Of a DNA stretch of 64,000 nt, positions 44,652 to 52,765 are shown one piece after another. The notes below the pieces were generated by a model. That model worked only from the letters and a program-made list of their open reading frames with translations, did not search any database and was not told where the DNA came from. A program made the position numbers and the translations under genes. The stretch is from NORP23 sp050302475 (GTDB lineage: Bacteria; Pseudomonadota; Alphaproteobacteria; Rhodobacterales; Rhodobacteraceae). Numbering within the stretch: the stretch's first letter is position 1; every line of letters starts with the position of its first letter. Where the stretch lies: assembly GCA_050302475.1 (NCBI GenBank), contig JBNLBF010000001.1, positions 186,001 to 250,000 on the forward strand. The letters run 5' to 3'.

Positions 44652-46829
44652 ATGAGAGAAAAGACGCGCATCACCGCGATCGGTTCCTGCCGTATCAGCA
44701 CCCCGTTCAAAGCGGCGCCTTTCCATTATCGGGTGATCAATAATAGCGACCGAATCTACGGGTATACCCACTCCAGTGCCGAGGCGTTGCAGCAGGTGAA
44801 ATTCCTGCAAGACGATTTTGCACCGCTGCCCGACACATTGCCAGTGCTGATGCCCAACGCCGATATCGACGCATTGCAGGCGACACCTCACGACCCGTCT
44901 GATGTGTATTTTGTCGAGCTATCCTCGGCCAAGCTATTGCGGATCGGGAAAGTGCAGGTGCAACTGAATTATGCCACCCAGCATTTCAAGGATTTCTTTG
45001 CCGACAAAACCCGGGCGGCTGAATACTGGCGGCTTTCGGACGGGACCCGACAGGCGGATAAACAGGCGTGGCTGGAGGATTGCGTCCAGTATCAGTGTCT
45101 GGACGATACCGACAAGCTGCTACTGAGCGAAATGACCCGCGAGATGGCCACTGCTGATACGCTTCGCCGTGACATGCAGGCGCTGGCGGATCGTCTGCCG
45201 CACGTCGTGTTTGTGACCCATTGCAATGCGCTGACCGCCAGCGGTTCGCCGATCCCTTCGCGTGCAAAATACATTGCCATGGTTGAGGAGACCGCCGAGG
45301 CCCTACGCCTCCCCGTTTACAATCCCACCGCCGCGATGCAGGCGTTTGGGCAGTCTGAGGCGATGTCGGACGCGGAAACCAGCCTGTCGCACTATTCAGA
45401 AGAGTTCGGTCAGTTCCTGTTTGACGGGCTGTTCTCGCGGCACATCAAACCCACGCAATCAACAGGCGGCGCGATGGATCAGTCACAGGCACTGGGGCAG
45501 GCGATTGGTCTGTTTCAGGACCGGAATCCGGTGGCGTCGATCTCTCGCCATATCGGAGGTGTTGCCATGATCACCGGCTCGTTGGGGGCCGGTGGGGCGG
45601 AACGCCAGCTGACGCGGCTGGCGTGCGAAATGAAGAAACTACAGGATTTGACGGACCCGGACGCGATCGGCGTGACCGGGAATGTGGAGGTAGTTGTCTC
45701 CACCCTTTCGCCGGAACAGGGGCGCGATTTCTTTCTGCCGAAATTGCAGGAGGCCAGGGTGCCAGTGTCAGTTATTAGTGATCTGCCCGCGCTGTTGGAA
45801 CCCGGTGACCTGCCTGCCGATCTGCACCGCCTGATCCGGTTCCTGCCACCGCAAACCTCGGAGGCAATACACCGCCTGACCCCTCACCTGATGCGTGAAC
45901 GCCCCGAGGTTGCCTATATCTGGCAGGACGGGGCGGTGCTTGGCACCGTCCTGGCTGCGCTGGCGGCACAGGTGCCACGGATCGTGATTTCGCTGCGGGG
46001 CATGCCGCCGAACCTGCGCCCCGAGATGATGAAAAACGAATATTACGACATGTATGTGGCGCTGGCCAAAGTGCCGGGCGTGTCGTTCTCCGCCAATACC
46101 TATGCGGCGGCGGATGCCTATGCCGCCTGGCTGGGCCTGCCGCCCGGCGCTGTGGAAACCGTTCATAACGCCGCCGAAACCCTGCCGACGGAGGGTAGAC
46201 CGGAAGATATCGCCATGTGGGAGGAATTCGAAACCCGCACGGCGGATGCGGATTTCACCTTTGGCGGTGTCTTCCGGTTTGACCAGAATAAACGTGCAAT
46301 GCTGTGGCTGGAATTTGCCGCCGCCGCGATGGCCGCTTATCCGCGCAGCCGGTTTGTACTGGTCGGTGACGGCGCGCAGAAAGTCGATGCCGAAGCGTTC
46401 GTGCGCGACTTGGGATTTGCGGATCGCTGCCTCTTTGTCGGCAAAACGCCGGCGGTTGGCTACTGGCTGAACCGGATGGACGGCCTGGGGCTGACTTCGC
46501 GGCTTGAAGGCCTGCCGAACGTTCTGATCGAAGCGCAATTCGCGGGGGTCCCTGTGATCTCCACCCCCGCCGGTGGCGCGGGTGAGGCCTTTGTTCCCGG
46601 CCAGACCGGTTTCCTGATGTCCTCCACCGAGGATCCGAAACTGCCGGAATTCCTGAAATATTATCTGGAGCTTGCCAACAACAGCGATCATCGCCGCCAG
46701 ATGGGACTGGATGCGCGCCGCTTCGCCCGCAAGAGTTTCGCCATTGATCGGATCATTCCGCAGACGATGGACCTGCTGTCCGGCCAGAAGCGCAGCGCTG
46801 CCCCCGCGCGGAAAGTGGCCTCCGGATGA
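44652..46829 (+). CDS. Fusion: SGNH-like domain plus GT4 glycosyltransferase
   Basis: 725 residues from the ATG at 44652, chosen because CGGAG lies seven bases upstream; an earlier in-frame ATG at 44631 has no such site. Residues about 1-285 look like an SGNH/GSCFA-type domain (ITAIGSCRISTPF at the start, later HCNALTASGSPIPSRAKY and LSHYSEEFGQFLFDGLF). From about 300 it is a group 1 (GT-B) glycosyltransferase: GSLGAGGAERQLTRLACEM, then LTSRLEGLPNVLIEAQFAGVPVI with the E-x7-E type motif. It probably transfers a sugar and may modify it. First gene of the polysaccharide operon; overlaps the permease by four bases. Confidence 0.86.
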   Translation: MREKTRITAIGSCRISTPFKAAPFHYRVINNSDRIYGYTHSSAEALQQVKFLQDDFAPLPDTLPVLMPNADIDALQATPHDPSDVYFVELSSAKLLRIGKVQVQLNYATQHFKDFFADKTRAAEYWRLSDGTRQADKQAWLEDCVQYQCLDDTDKLLLSEMTREMATADTLRRDMQALADRLPHVVFVTHCNALTASGSPIPSRAKYIAMVEETAEALRLPVYNPTAAMQAFGQSEAMSDAETSLSHYSEEFGQFLFDGLFSRHIKPTQSTGGAMDQSQALGQAIGLFQDRNPVASISRHIGGVAMITGSLGAGGAERQLTRLACEMKKLQDLTDPDAIGVTGNVEVVVSTLSPEQGRDFFLPKLQEARVPVSVISDLPALLEPGDLPADLHRLIRFLPPQTSEAIHRLTPHLMRERPEVAYIWQDGAVLGTVLAALAAQVPRIVISLRGMPPNLRPEMMKNEYYDMYVALAKVPGVSFSANTYAAADAYAAWLGLPPGAVETVHNAAETLPTEGRPEDIAMWEEFETRTADADFTFGGVFRFDQNKRAMLWLEFAAAAMAAYPRSRFVLVGDGAQKVDAEAFVRDLGFADRCLFVGKTPAVGYWLNRMDGLGLTSRLEGLPNVLIEAQFAGVPVISTPAGGAGEAFVPGQTGFLMSSTEDPKLPEFLKYYLELANNSDHRRQMGLDARRFARKSFAIDRIIPQTMDLLSGQKRSAAPARKVASG

Positions 46830-47626
46830 TTATTGCAGCTCGCCTTTATGATGGCTGGTGGAACTGGTTGAACACGCTGAATGCGCTGATGCTGCGCGAG
46901 GTGCGCTGCCGTTTCGCGGGTGATCCTATTGGCTATGCCTGGGCCTTCATCGTCCCGCTTCTGTGGATCGGCACGTTGATGGCCTTCTTCACACTGCTGG
47001 GACGCGCACCTGCGATCCAAGTCGACACCCCTGCCTTCATCGCTACCGGCGTCGTGCCTTATGTACTGTTCCGCTATACGGTTACCTCCATGGCGCGGGT
47101 GGTGTCGACGCACCGGCATCTGACGCATTTCGGCCATGTCCGCATCGCTGACATGTTGGTGACTGGCGCCCTGCTAGAACTGTTAAATGCTGTCATCGTT
47201 TTCGCTAGCGTCTGGCTGATCATCGCGTTGGTATTCAACCCGTTTCCAATCCACGATCCGCTGGGCGCAATCAACGGTATTCTACTGACCTCGTTGGTTG
47301 CGGGCAGTTTCGGGCGGCTGGCGACGATTCTGGGTCTGATCTCGGAAACCGCAAAGCGGGTGATACCGGTGCTGCTGCGCCCGATGTTCTGGATTTCAGG
47401 TGTGTTTTTTACCGCGACGGAGCTGCCCCCGGCGCTGTTGAAATATCTTTGGTGGAATCCGCTCCTCCATACGGTCGAAATGATCCGAGGCGGCGTGTTC
47501 CTCGATTACCGGTCGGGCTTTGCTGATATCCGCGTGCCACTATTTGCGTCAGCGGGATTTTTGATCGCCTCTTACATTGTGCAGGACGCGGCGGGTCGCG
47601 CCCGGGACGGGAGGGAGCTCCTATGA
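46826..47626 (+). CDS. KpsM-type polysaccharide ABC transporter permease
   Basis: 266-residue ABC-2 type permease with about six membrane helices. The N-terminal LNALMLREVRCRFAGDPIGYAWAFIVPLLWIG and the C-terminal LRPMFWISGVFFTATELP...NPLLHTVEMIRGGVF are typical of KpsM/CtrC capsule exporters. It would move a lipid-linked polysaccharide across the inner membrane together with the next gene's ATPase. Start and stop overlap both neighbours by four bases (ATGA). The family identification is secure; the specific polysaccharide is unknown. Confidence 0.92.
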   Translation: MIIAARLYDGWWNWLNTLNALMLREVRCRFAGDPIGYAWAFIVPLLWIGTLMAFFTLLGRAPAIQVDTPAFIATGVVPYVLFRYTVTSMARVVSTHRHLTHFGHVRIADMLVTGALLELLNAVIVFASVWLIIALVFNPFPIHDPLGAINGILLTSLVAGSFGRLATILGLISETAKRVIPVLLRPMFWISGVFFTATELPPALLKYLWWNPLLHTVEMIRGGVFLDYRSGFADIRVPLFASAGFLIASYIVQDAAGRARDGRELL

Positions 47627-48315
47627 TTCTTCTGGCGAATGTCTCGCGTTGGCACATGAATGGCGGTGATCCGGAGATCATCCTCAACAACGTGTCCATC
47701 CGCTGGCAAGCAGAAGAGAGGATCGGGATTCTGGCGCTGGCCGGTACCGGCAAAACCACGGTTGCCCGGATACTGGCGGGGATCGAACGCGCGGATCGCG
47801 GGATCATCCGACGCACGACATCGCTGTCCTTCCCGCTCGGCACCAGCGCCGGATTCCATGACGGTCTGACAGGGGCGGAAAATATCCGCCATCTGGCCCG
47901 TATCTTGCGCCGCGACATTGCCGAGACTGTCGATTATGTCGAAAGCTTTGCCGAGATCGGTAAAAATTACACCCGCCCCGTTGGGCAATATTCCCCAGCC
48001 ATGCGCGCCCGCCTCGGCTTCGCGCTGTCGATGGCTGTGGAATATGACACCTACCTGTCAGACGGTGTTGTCAGCGCCGGGGATCACGGGTTCCGCGACA
48101 AATGCGAGGCGGCGTTGCACGAACGCTTGTCCCGCTCCGGAATCATCCTTTTGTCGCGACATGCCCGCACGCTTAATCGGTTCTGTTCGCGCTTTTATGC
48201 ACTCCACGAAGGTCAGCTGATCGAATGCGACAGCGCGGAGGAGGCAAAAGATCTGCTCGATTACGCTGGTGCCTATGGCGACACCTACTGGAATCAGGAG
48301 GCACGCGTTGGCTGA
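47623..48315 (+). CDS. KpsT-like ABC ATPase with degenerate catalytic motifs
   Basis: 230 residues. The KpsT/CtrD pattern is clear (SFPLGTSAGFHDGLTGAENIRHLARI, MRARLGFALSMAVEYDTYL), but key motifs differ. Walker A reads ALAGTGKT, acceptable. The signature reads YSPAM instead of YSSGM, losing the glycine. Walker B reads YLSDGV, so the catalytic Glu after Asp is replaced by Gly. The H-loop reads LLSRHART with the His shifted by one. The frame is intact and overlaps both neighbours, so this is not a broken gene. ATP hydrolysis may be weak, or another ATPase may supply it. Whether relatives share the changes is untested. Confidence 0.85.
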   Translation: MILLANVSRWHMNGGDPEIILNNVSIRWQAEERIGILALAGTGKTTVARILAGIERADRGIIRRTTSLSFPLGTSAGFHDGLTGAENIRHLARILRRDIAETVDYVESFAEIGKNYTRPVGQYSPAMRARLGFALSMAVEYDTYLSDGVVSAGDHGFRDKCEAALHERLSRSGIILLSRHARTLNRFCSRFYALHEGQLIECDSAEEAKDLLDYAGAYGDTYWNQEARVG

Positions 48316-49132
48316 GCCGCTGAAATCCCCCACTGTCGACGAGGAAACCGAACGCCTGAGAAAATGGCGGGAAGTGCGCCGTCAGGCCGCCGCCAATCCA
48401 CAGACCGACCGGCTGGCAAACGCGGCGCTGGATCGTGAAAAGCGGCTCGAGATGTTCGAACAGGACAAATCCCGCCGCATCCGCGAGGCCGAGGAACGGC
48501 GCCGCGCCGAGGCCGAGGCGCTGGAAAACCGTCGGATGGAAAAGGCCCGCGCCCATCTGGATGCGCTCGACGATATCGAAACCGCAAAAGCCCGGTTGCT
48601 CGGCGCTCGTAAACGCGCACGCCGTCTGGCGATGGCGGCGCTGTTTCTTTGTGTTGGTCTGCCGACCCTGGCCACCGCGTTATGGACCGCCTATGTCGCA
48701 ACGCCGGTTTATCAATCGACCAGCATCCTTGCCTTGCCCGCGGCCACCCCGATCAACCAGCGCAATCCCTTGCTCAACGATATGACCGTCAGTAGCGCCA
48801 GCGGAATGGCACCTGCCTACCAGATGCGCGCGGAGCTGGCGGCGATGACGTCAGCGGTGGATTACGACATGGCAATCAATATGCAACAGGGGTTGATCAC
48901 CCTAGCCGCGCGCGCCGATAGCGGGCTGGCGGCGGCGGGCCTAAACCAGCGTATCATTGCCAAGGCGAAGATGATCGCCCCGGGCCTGACCACACTGGCC
49001 TACCCGTCCACACCGGATATCCCCCTGTCGCGTACATTTTCCAATTCCCTGCTCGCGTTCCTCACCAGCCTGTCGATTTTCGCGATCAGCATCATCTTCG
49101 TACAGAGCCTGCTGCATCATTCCCGTAACTAG
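48308..49132 (+). CDS. KpsE/Wzz-like inner-membrane polysaccharide export protein
   Basis: 274 residues. I start it at a TTG at 48308, six bases after AGGAGG; a longer frame begins at 48269 but lacks a ribosome-binding site and runs deep into the ATPase gene. The N-terminus (about 1-100) is a highly charged coiled coil. A membrane helix (MAALFLCVGLPTLATALWTAY) is followed by the Wzz-type ATPVYQSTSILAL segment, and a second helix ends the protein. KpsE/CtrB proteins link the ABC exporter to the outer-membrane channel; this one is shorter than usual. It overlaps the ATPase by eight bases. Confidence 0.8.
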   Translation: MAEPLKSPTVDEETERLRKWREVRRQAAANPQTDRLANAALDREKRLEMFEQDKSRRIREAEERRRAEAEALENRRMEKARAHLDALDDIETAKARLLGARKRARRLAMAALFLCVGLPTLATALWTAYVATPVYQSTSILALPAATPINQRNPLLNDMTVSSASGMAPAYQMRAELAAMTSAVDYDMAINMQQGLITLAARADSGLAAAGLNQRIIAKAKMIAPGLTTLAYPSTPDIPLSRTFSNSLLAFLTSLSIFAISIIFVQSLLHHSRN

Positions 49133-49147
49133 CGTTGGAGTCCCCAC

Positions 49148-50488
49148 ATGAACGTTATCACGCCCCCAAAGGACTATTTGTTTGCCCTACCCGCAATCGA
49201 CAAACGCACCGATGAATCGATCGCGGTGATCGGCCTTGGCTATGTTGGCCTGCCCGTAGCCGTCGGCTTCGCTCATTGCTTTGCCGACGTCGTCGGCTTC
49301 GACATTAATGACCGCCGTGTCCGCGAACTGGAAAGCGGTTTTGACAGTACGCTGGAGCTGTCGAAGATTGATATTCTGTCCTCGGAGCTAGTTGTCAGTG
49401 CCGACACCAGCTCGCTGGCGGCAGCAAGCTTTTATGTGGTGACCGTTCCAACCCCTATTGATAAAGGCAATCGCCCGGACCTGTCGCCGCTGCGCGCCGC
49501 CTGTCGCACAATCGCGCCGCATCTGACGAAGGGCAATATTGTGGTGTTTGAATCCACCGTCTATCCCGGCGTCACCGAAGATATCTGCGGCCCTCTGCTG
49601 GCGGAGCTGTCGAGGCTGGAGTGCGGGGTGGATTTCACGCTGGGCTACAGCCCGGAACGCATCAACCCCGGCGATACCGAGCACCGGTTGGAAACGATCA
49701 CCAAGGTTGTATCCGGTCAGGATGCGGAGACGCTGGATCGGGTGGCGGATATCTATGGCACGCTGGTGCCCGCTGGCGTGCATAGGGCGCCCTCGATCAA
49801 AGTGGCGGAGGCCGCGAAGGTTATCGAAAACACCCAGCGCGACGTGAATATCGCACTGATGAACGAACTGGCGATGATCTGTGACAGGATGGATATCCGC
49901 AGTGCTGACGTGTTGCAGGCGGCGGGCACGAAATGGAATTTCCTGCCCTTCACTCCCGGTCTGGTCGGTGGCCATTGTATCGGGGTTGATCCCTATTACC
50001 TGACCGCCAAAGCCGAGGAGCTCGGATATCATTCAGAGGTCATCCTGTCCGGCCGGCGTGTCAATGACGGCATGGGCGAGTTTATCGCCACCAAAGCCGT
50101 GAAAATGCTGGCGAGCATGCAGGTGCCGCTAAGCAGTGCACAGGTTGGCGTGTTGGGACTGACCTTTAAGGAAAATGTTCCAGATCTGCGCAATTCGAAA
50201 ACGTTCGACATTATCGACGCGCTAGCAGAATTTGATATCCGCCCGATGGTCCATGACCCGATGGCGGATCAGGAAGAGGTCGGGACAAGCGCTAGTTTCG
50301 TCTGGACGGAGCTGGCGGACATGCCGGAACTGGATTTGCTGATCCTCGCCGTTCCACACCGGGCCTATCTGGCAGACCCCGAAGCATTCCTGAAGGATAT
50401 GCTGATCGAAGGCGGGGCGGTGATTGATGTGCGGTCGGCAATCCGATCCGAGGACATGCCGCCCTCTTCCACATATTGGAGCCTTTAA
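49148..50488 (+). CDS. UDP-sugar 6-dehydrogenase (TviB/WbpO type)
   Basis: 446-residue nucleotide-sugar dehydrogenase oxidising UDP-GlcNAc, UDP-GalNAc or UDP-Glc at C6 to the uronic acid. NAD motif VIGLGYVGLPVAVGFA (about 26-41), TPIDKGNRPDLSPL, the catalytic region FLPFTPGLVGGHCIGVDPYYL with Cys near 278, and C-terminal LGLTFKENVPDLRNSKTFDI. Similarity favours the TviB/WbpO group acting on N-acetylhexosamines, which would give an acidic polysaccharide. A GGAG ribosome-binding site lies upstream, and the gene follows the KpsE-like gene by 15 bases. Convergent with the DUF1223 gene (four-base overlap). Confidence 0.93.
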   Translation: MNVITPPKDYLFALPAIDKRTDESIAVIGLGYVGLPVAVGFAHCFADVVGFDINDRRVRELESGFDSTLELSKIDILSSELVVSADTSSLAAASFYVVTVPTPIDKGNRPDLSPLRAACRTIAPHLTKGNIVVFESTVYPGVTEDICGPLLAELSRLECGVDFTLGYSPERINPGDTEHRLETITKVVSGQDAETLDRVADIYGTLVPAGVHRAPSIKVAEAAKVIENTQRDVNIALMNELAMICDRMDIRSADVLQAAGTKWNFLPFTPGLVGGHCIGVDPYYLTAKAEELGYHSEVILSGRRVNDGMGEFIATKAVKMLASMQVPLSSAQVGVLGLTFKENVPDLRNSKTFDIIDALAEFDIRPMVHDPMADQEEVGTSASFVWTELADMPELDLLILAVPHRAYLADPEAFLKDMLIEGGAVIDVRSAIRSEDMPPSSTYWSL

Positions 50489-51183
50489 CGCAGTAAACGC
50501 GCGCCCAGGATCGGTCCGAAGTCGCGGGCCTGAATCAATAACACATAGGGCCCGCGGGACAGGTCAATCCCGTTCACCTCGATCGGGGCGCGACTGTCCC
50601 ATTCGGCCAGCCGCTGCACACCGGTGACGATATTCACATATTCGATCGTGCGTCCGGCATTCTCGCCACGCAGAATGTCGGTGGCGGCATGTGGAATAAC
50701 CCGTATCAAAAGGATTTCAGCCGCCGGAAGGTTGGTTTCCAACGGCGCAATCGCTGCATTCACAACACTGCCGTTATTCGCAATGTCGATCTGCAACATC
50801 TGCATATTGGCGCGCACCTCATTGATCGCCGCATACACTTTGCGGGCATTTGAGCCAACCATCTCGGCCCGGCCATGCACAACGATTTGCGGCGTATAGA
50901 GCGAGCGCAGATGCCAGTGGTCACGATATCCGGCCTGACGGGCAGTGAACATGGGCGAGGAATACTCATCTTTCCAGCCCAGATAATCCCAGTAATCCAC
51001 GTGCCAGCCCAGCACGATCACTCCCGGATCATTGCGCATCAGGTCCAGCACCAGCTGGTCTGCGGGCGGACAGGAACTGCACCCCTGCGAGGTGAACAGT
51101 TCCACCACAACATTATTCTGCGCCTGCGCGATGCCAGGAAGCATCAGGCTGATACTCATAGCGATGACACTCAGAAAACGCAT
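50485..51183 (-). CDS. Secreted DUF1223 protein, thioredoxin-like fold
   Basis: 232 residues with a signal peptide (MRFLSVIAMSISLMLPGIAQA). The motif ELFTSQGCSSCPPADQL (about 28-44, CxxC) and WHVDYWDYLGWKDEYSSP define DUF1223, a periplasmic thioredoxin-fold family of unknown function widespread in alphaproteobacteria. LYTPQIVVHGR corresponds to the cis-Pro region. A GGAG ribosome-binding site precedes the ATG. Overlaps the dehydrogenase gene tail-to-tail by four bases. Confidence 0.92.
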   Translation of the reverse strand: MRFLSVIAMSISLMLPGIAQAQNNVVVELFTSQGCSSCPPADQLVLDLMRNDPGVIVLGWHVDYWDYLGWKDEYSSPMFTARQAGYRDHWHLRSLYTPQIVVHGRAEMVGSNARKVYAAINEVRANMQMLQIDIANNGSVVNAAIAPLETNLPAAEILLIRVIPHAATDILRGENAGRTIEYVNIVTGVQRLAEWDSRAPIEVNGIDLSRGPYVLLIQARDFGPILGARLLR

Positions 51184-51270
51184 GGATACTCCGCTTGCAC
51201 CTGTTCCGGTTACATACCTAAGACGAATTCGTAGCTTATGCCAGTCAAGCCTTCGCGAGCAAACGTGTAT

Positions 51271-52032
51271 TTATGTTTCAGTTTTCGCGCCGGGGCAGTC
51301 GATGCGGGGCGGTTTGGAAACTATCCCCTCGCGCCGCCGCTTCTCGCCATATCGTTGGCGAAGCTGGTCGACATAGTCCCGCAGCAACGTCACACGGCGC
51401 GGGCGGAAGCTTTCGTCGGTGCGGCGAATGTCTAGGATCGAAGTCAGGATGAACTGGCGGAAATCCTGACGTAGACAGCACCAGGCCAGCATAACAACCT
51501 GGAAATCAAAATAGACCATAGCGAGCGGATAAATTCGCCGCTCGGCCGTATTCCCCGCACGATCAACATAAGAAATGTCGAGCGCCTCTTCTGCCCAGCT
51601 CGCCTCGCGCAGCAGGCTAACATCCTGCACCGGGTCAAACGGTTCATGAAACCGCACCACCATCCCGATGGCATGCGTGATCTGGCGTTGTTGGCGTTCC
51701 GGCAGGGTGGCAGTGATTTTACTCAGCGCACTGCGTGCCGCCCCGACCAGTGCGGAATCGCCCCGCGCCTGCACTTCAGACAAGCCCAGCACCAGCGCTT
51801 CGATTTCGAGGCGATCGAACGTTTGGGGCGGTAGCGCAGGGTCTTCTTCCATGGTGTAGCCAAGGCCCGCTTCCCCATCAATCCGCGCTCCAGCGGCCCG
51901 CAGCGCATCTATATCCCTATAGATCGTGCGGGGACTAACCTCCATCGCCGCCGCCAGCCGGTCGGCGGTAACGGGGGGTGAGAGGCTGCGGATCAGATGC
52001 AGCAAACGGAAGAGGCGATCGGATTTTGACAT
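51271..52032 (-). CDS. YafY-type regulator with HTH_11 and WYL domains
   Basis: 253 residues from the ATG at 52032. The N-terminal helix-turn-helix (RLFRLLHLIRSLSPPVTADRLAAAMEVSPRTIYRDIDAL) is followed by a WYL ligand-binding domain (about 135-205, with LDISYVDRAGNTAERRIYPLAMVYFDFQVVMLAWC), and a C-terminal extension contains RRVTLLRDYVDQLRQRYGEK. WYL regulators sense small ligands. It is divergent from a glutathione transferase gene, with a perfect palindrome between them that is probably its operator. It likely represses both itself and the transferase. Confidence 0.92.
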   Translation of the reverse strand: MSKSDRLFRLLHLIRSLSPPVTADRLAAAMEVSPRTIYRDIDALRAAGARIDGEAGLGYTMEEDPALPPQTFDRLEIEALVLGLSEVQARGDSALVGAARSALSKITATLPERQQRQITHAIGMVVRFHEPFDPVQDVSLLREASWAEEALDISYVDRAGNTAERRIYPLAMVYFDFQVVMLAWCCLRQDFRQFILTSILDIRRTDESFRPRRVTLLRDYVDQLRQRYGEKRRREGIVSKPPRIDCPGAKTET

Positions 52033-52050
52033 AGGGAAATGTAGGCGCAC

Positions 52051-52075
52051 CCTCCTGACGGAATTTGTCAGGAGG
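52051..52075. promoter_or_regulatory. Perfect palindrome, likely operator of the WYL regulator
   Basis: CCTCCTGAC, seven bases, GTCAGGAGG: nine-base arms with no mismatch, centred between divergent starts. It lies 18 bases upstream of the regulator's ATG and 44 bases upstream of the transferase ATG at 52120. TGTCAGG-type half-sites are what I recall for YafY-type regulators. The arm centre GAC-N7-GTC fits a dimeric helix-turn-helix protein. Confidence 0.75.
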
Positions 52076-52119
52076 AGAATGGCATACGACCCCTATCAAC
52101 GCAAATGAAGGAATCGAAA

Positions 52120-52764
52120 ATGCTAACACTTTATTATTCTCCCCAAACCCGCGCGACGCGGATTGTCGGGCTACTGATGAAAATGGGACATTTGGAAGAT
52201 GTCGAGGTCAAAACCGTCGGCGTCCAACGCCGCGACGGATCTGGTGGTGCCGATCCGAACAACCTCCACCCCGAAGGCAAAGTGCCGTTGTTGGTCCATG
52301 ACGGAGAGGTAATCCGCGAAAGTCCGGCGATTATCCTCTATCTCACCGATCATTTTAACAGCCCCCTCGGGCGTGCTATTAGAGAAAAAGGGCGCGGCGA
52401 GTATCTGAGCTGGTTAGCCTATTACGGTGACATCGTTGAACCGGTCACCCTGTTTCAGTTTCTGCCACTGGGTGCCCCCGAATATGCCAATATTCTGGAC
52501 AACCCGGCGGTCAAGGCAACCTTCCGAGGTCCTGAGGAATTGAAAGCAACCTTGATGGCTGGCCTGAACGGCAAGCGGTTCCTGTTAGGGGATACATTCA
52601 GCGCGGCTGATCTGCTGTTATCGTCCACCTATATGTGGTTTCCCGCTGCCACGCCGGATGATCCTGTGATCCGCGATTGGGTCGCCCGTTGCGCGGCAGA
52701 GCTGGATCAGGAAGCCCTGACAGCGTTTGAAACGGCAGCGATGAAAGAACTGGAGCTGGCGTAA
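52120..52764 (+). CDS. Glutathione S-transferase family protein
   Basis: 214 residues from the ATG at 52120, chosen because GAAGGA lies nine bases upstream; an in-frame ATG at 52105 has none. The thioredoxin-like N-domain (1-80) contains LYYSPQTRATRIVGLLMKMG and the cis-Pro/glutathione motif EGKVPLLVHDGEVIRESPAIILYL. The helical C-domain includes FLLGDTFSAADLLLSSTYMW. It is probably a stress or detoxification enzyme controlled by the divergent WYL regulator. Convergent with the methyltransferase-like gene, one base apart. Confidence 0.93.
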   Translation: MLTLYYSPQTRATRIVGLLMKMGHLEDVEVKTVGVQRRDGSGGADPNNLHPEGKVPLLVHDGEVIRESPAIILYLTDHFNSPLGRAIREKGRGEYLSWLAYYGDIVEPVTLFQFLPLGAPEYANILDNPAVKATFRGPEELKATLMAGLNGKRFLLGDTFSAADLLLSSTYMWFPAATPDDPVIRDWVARCAAELDQEALTAFETAAMKELELA

Positions 52765-52765
52765 A

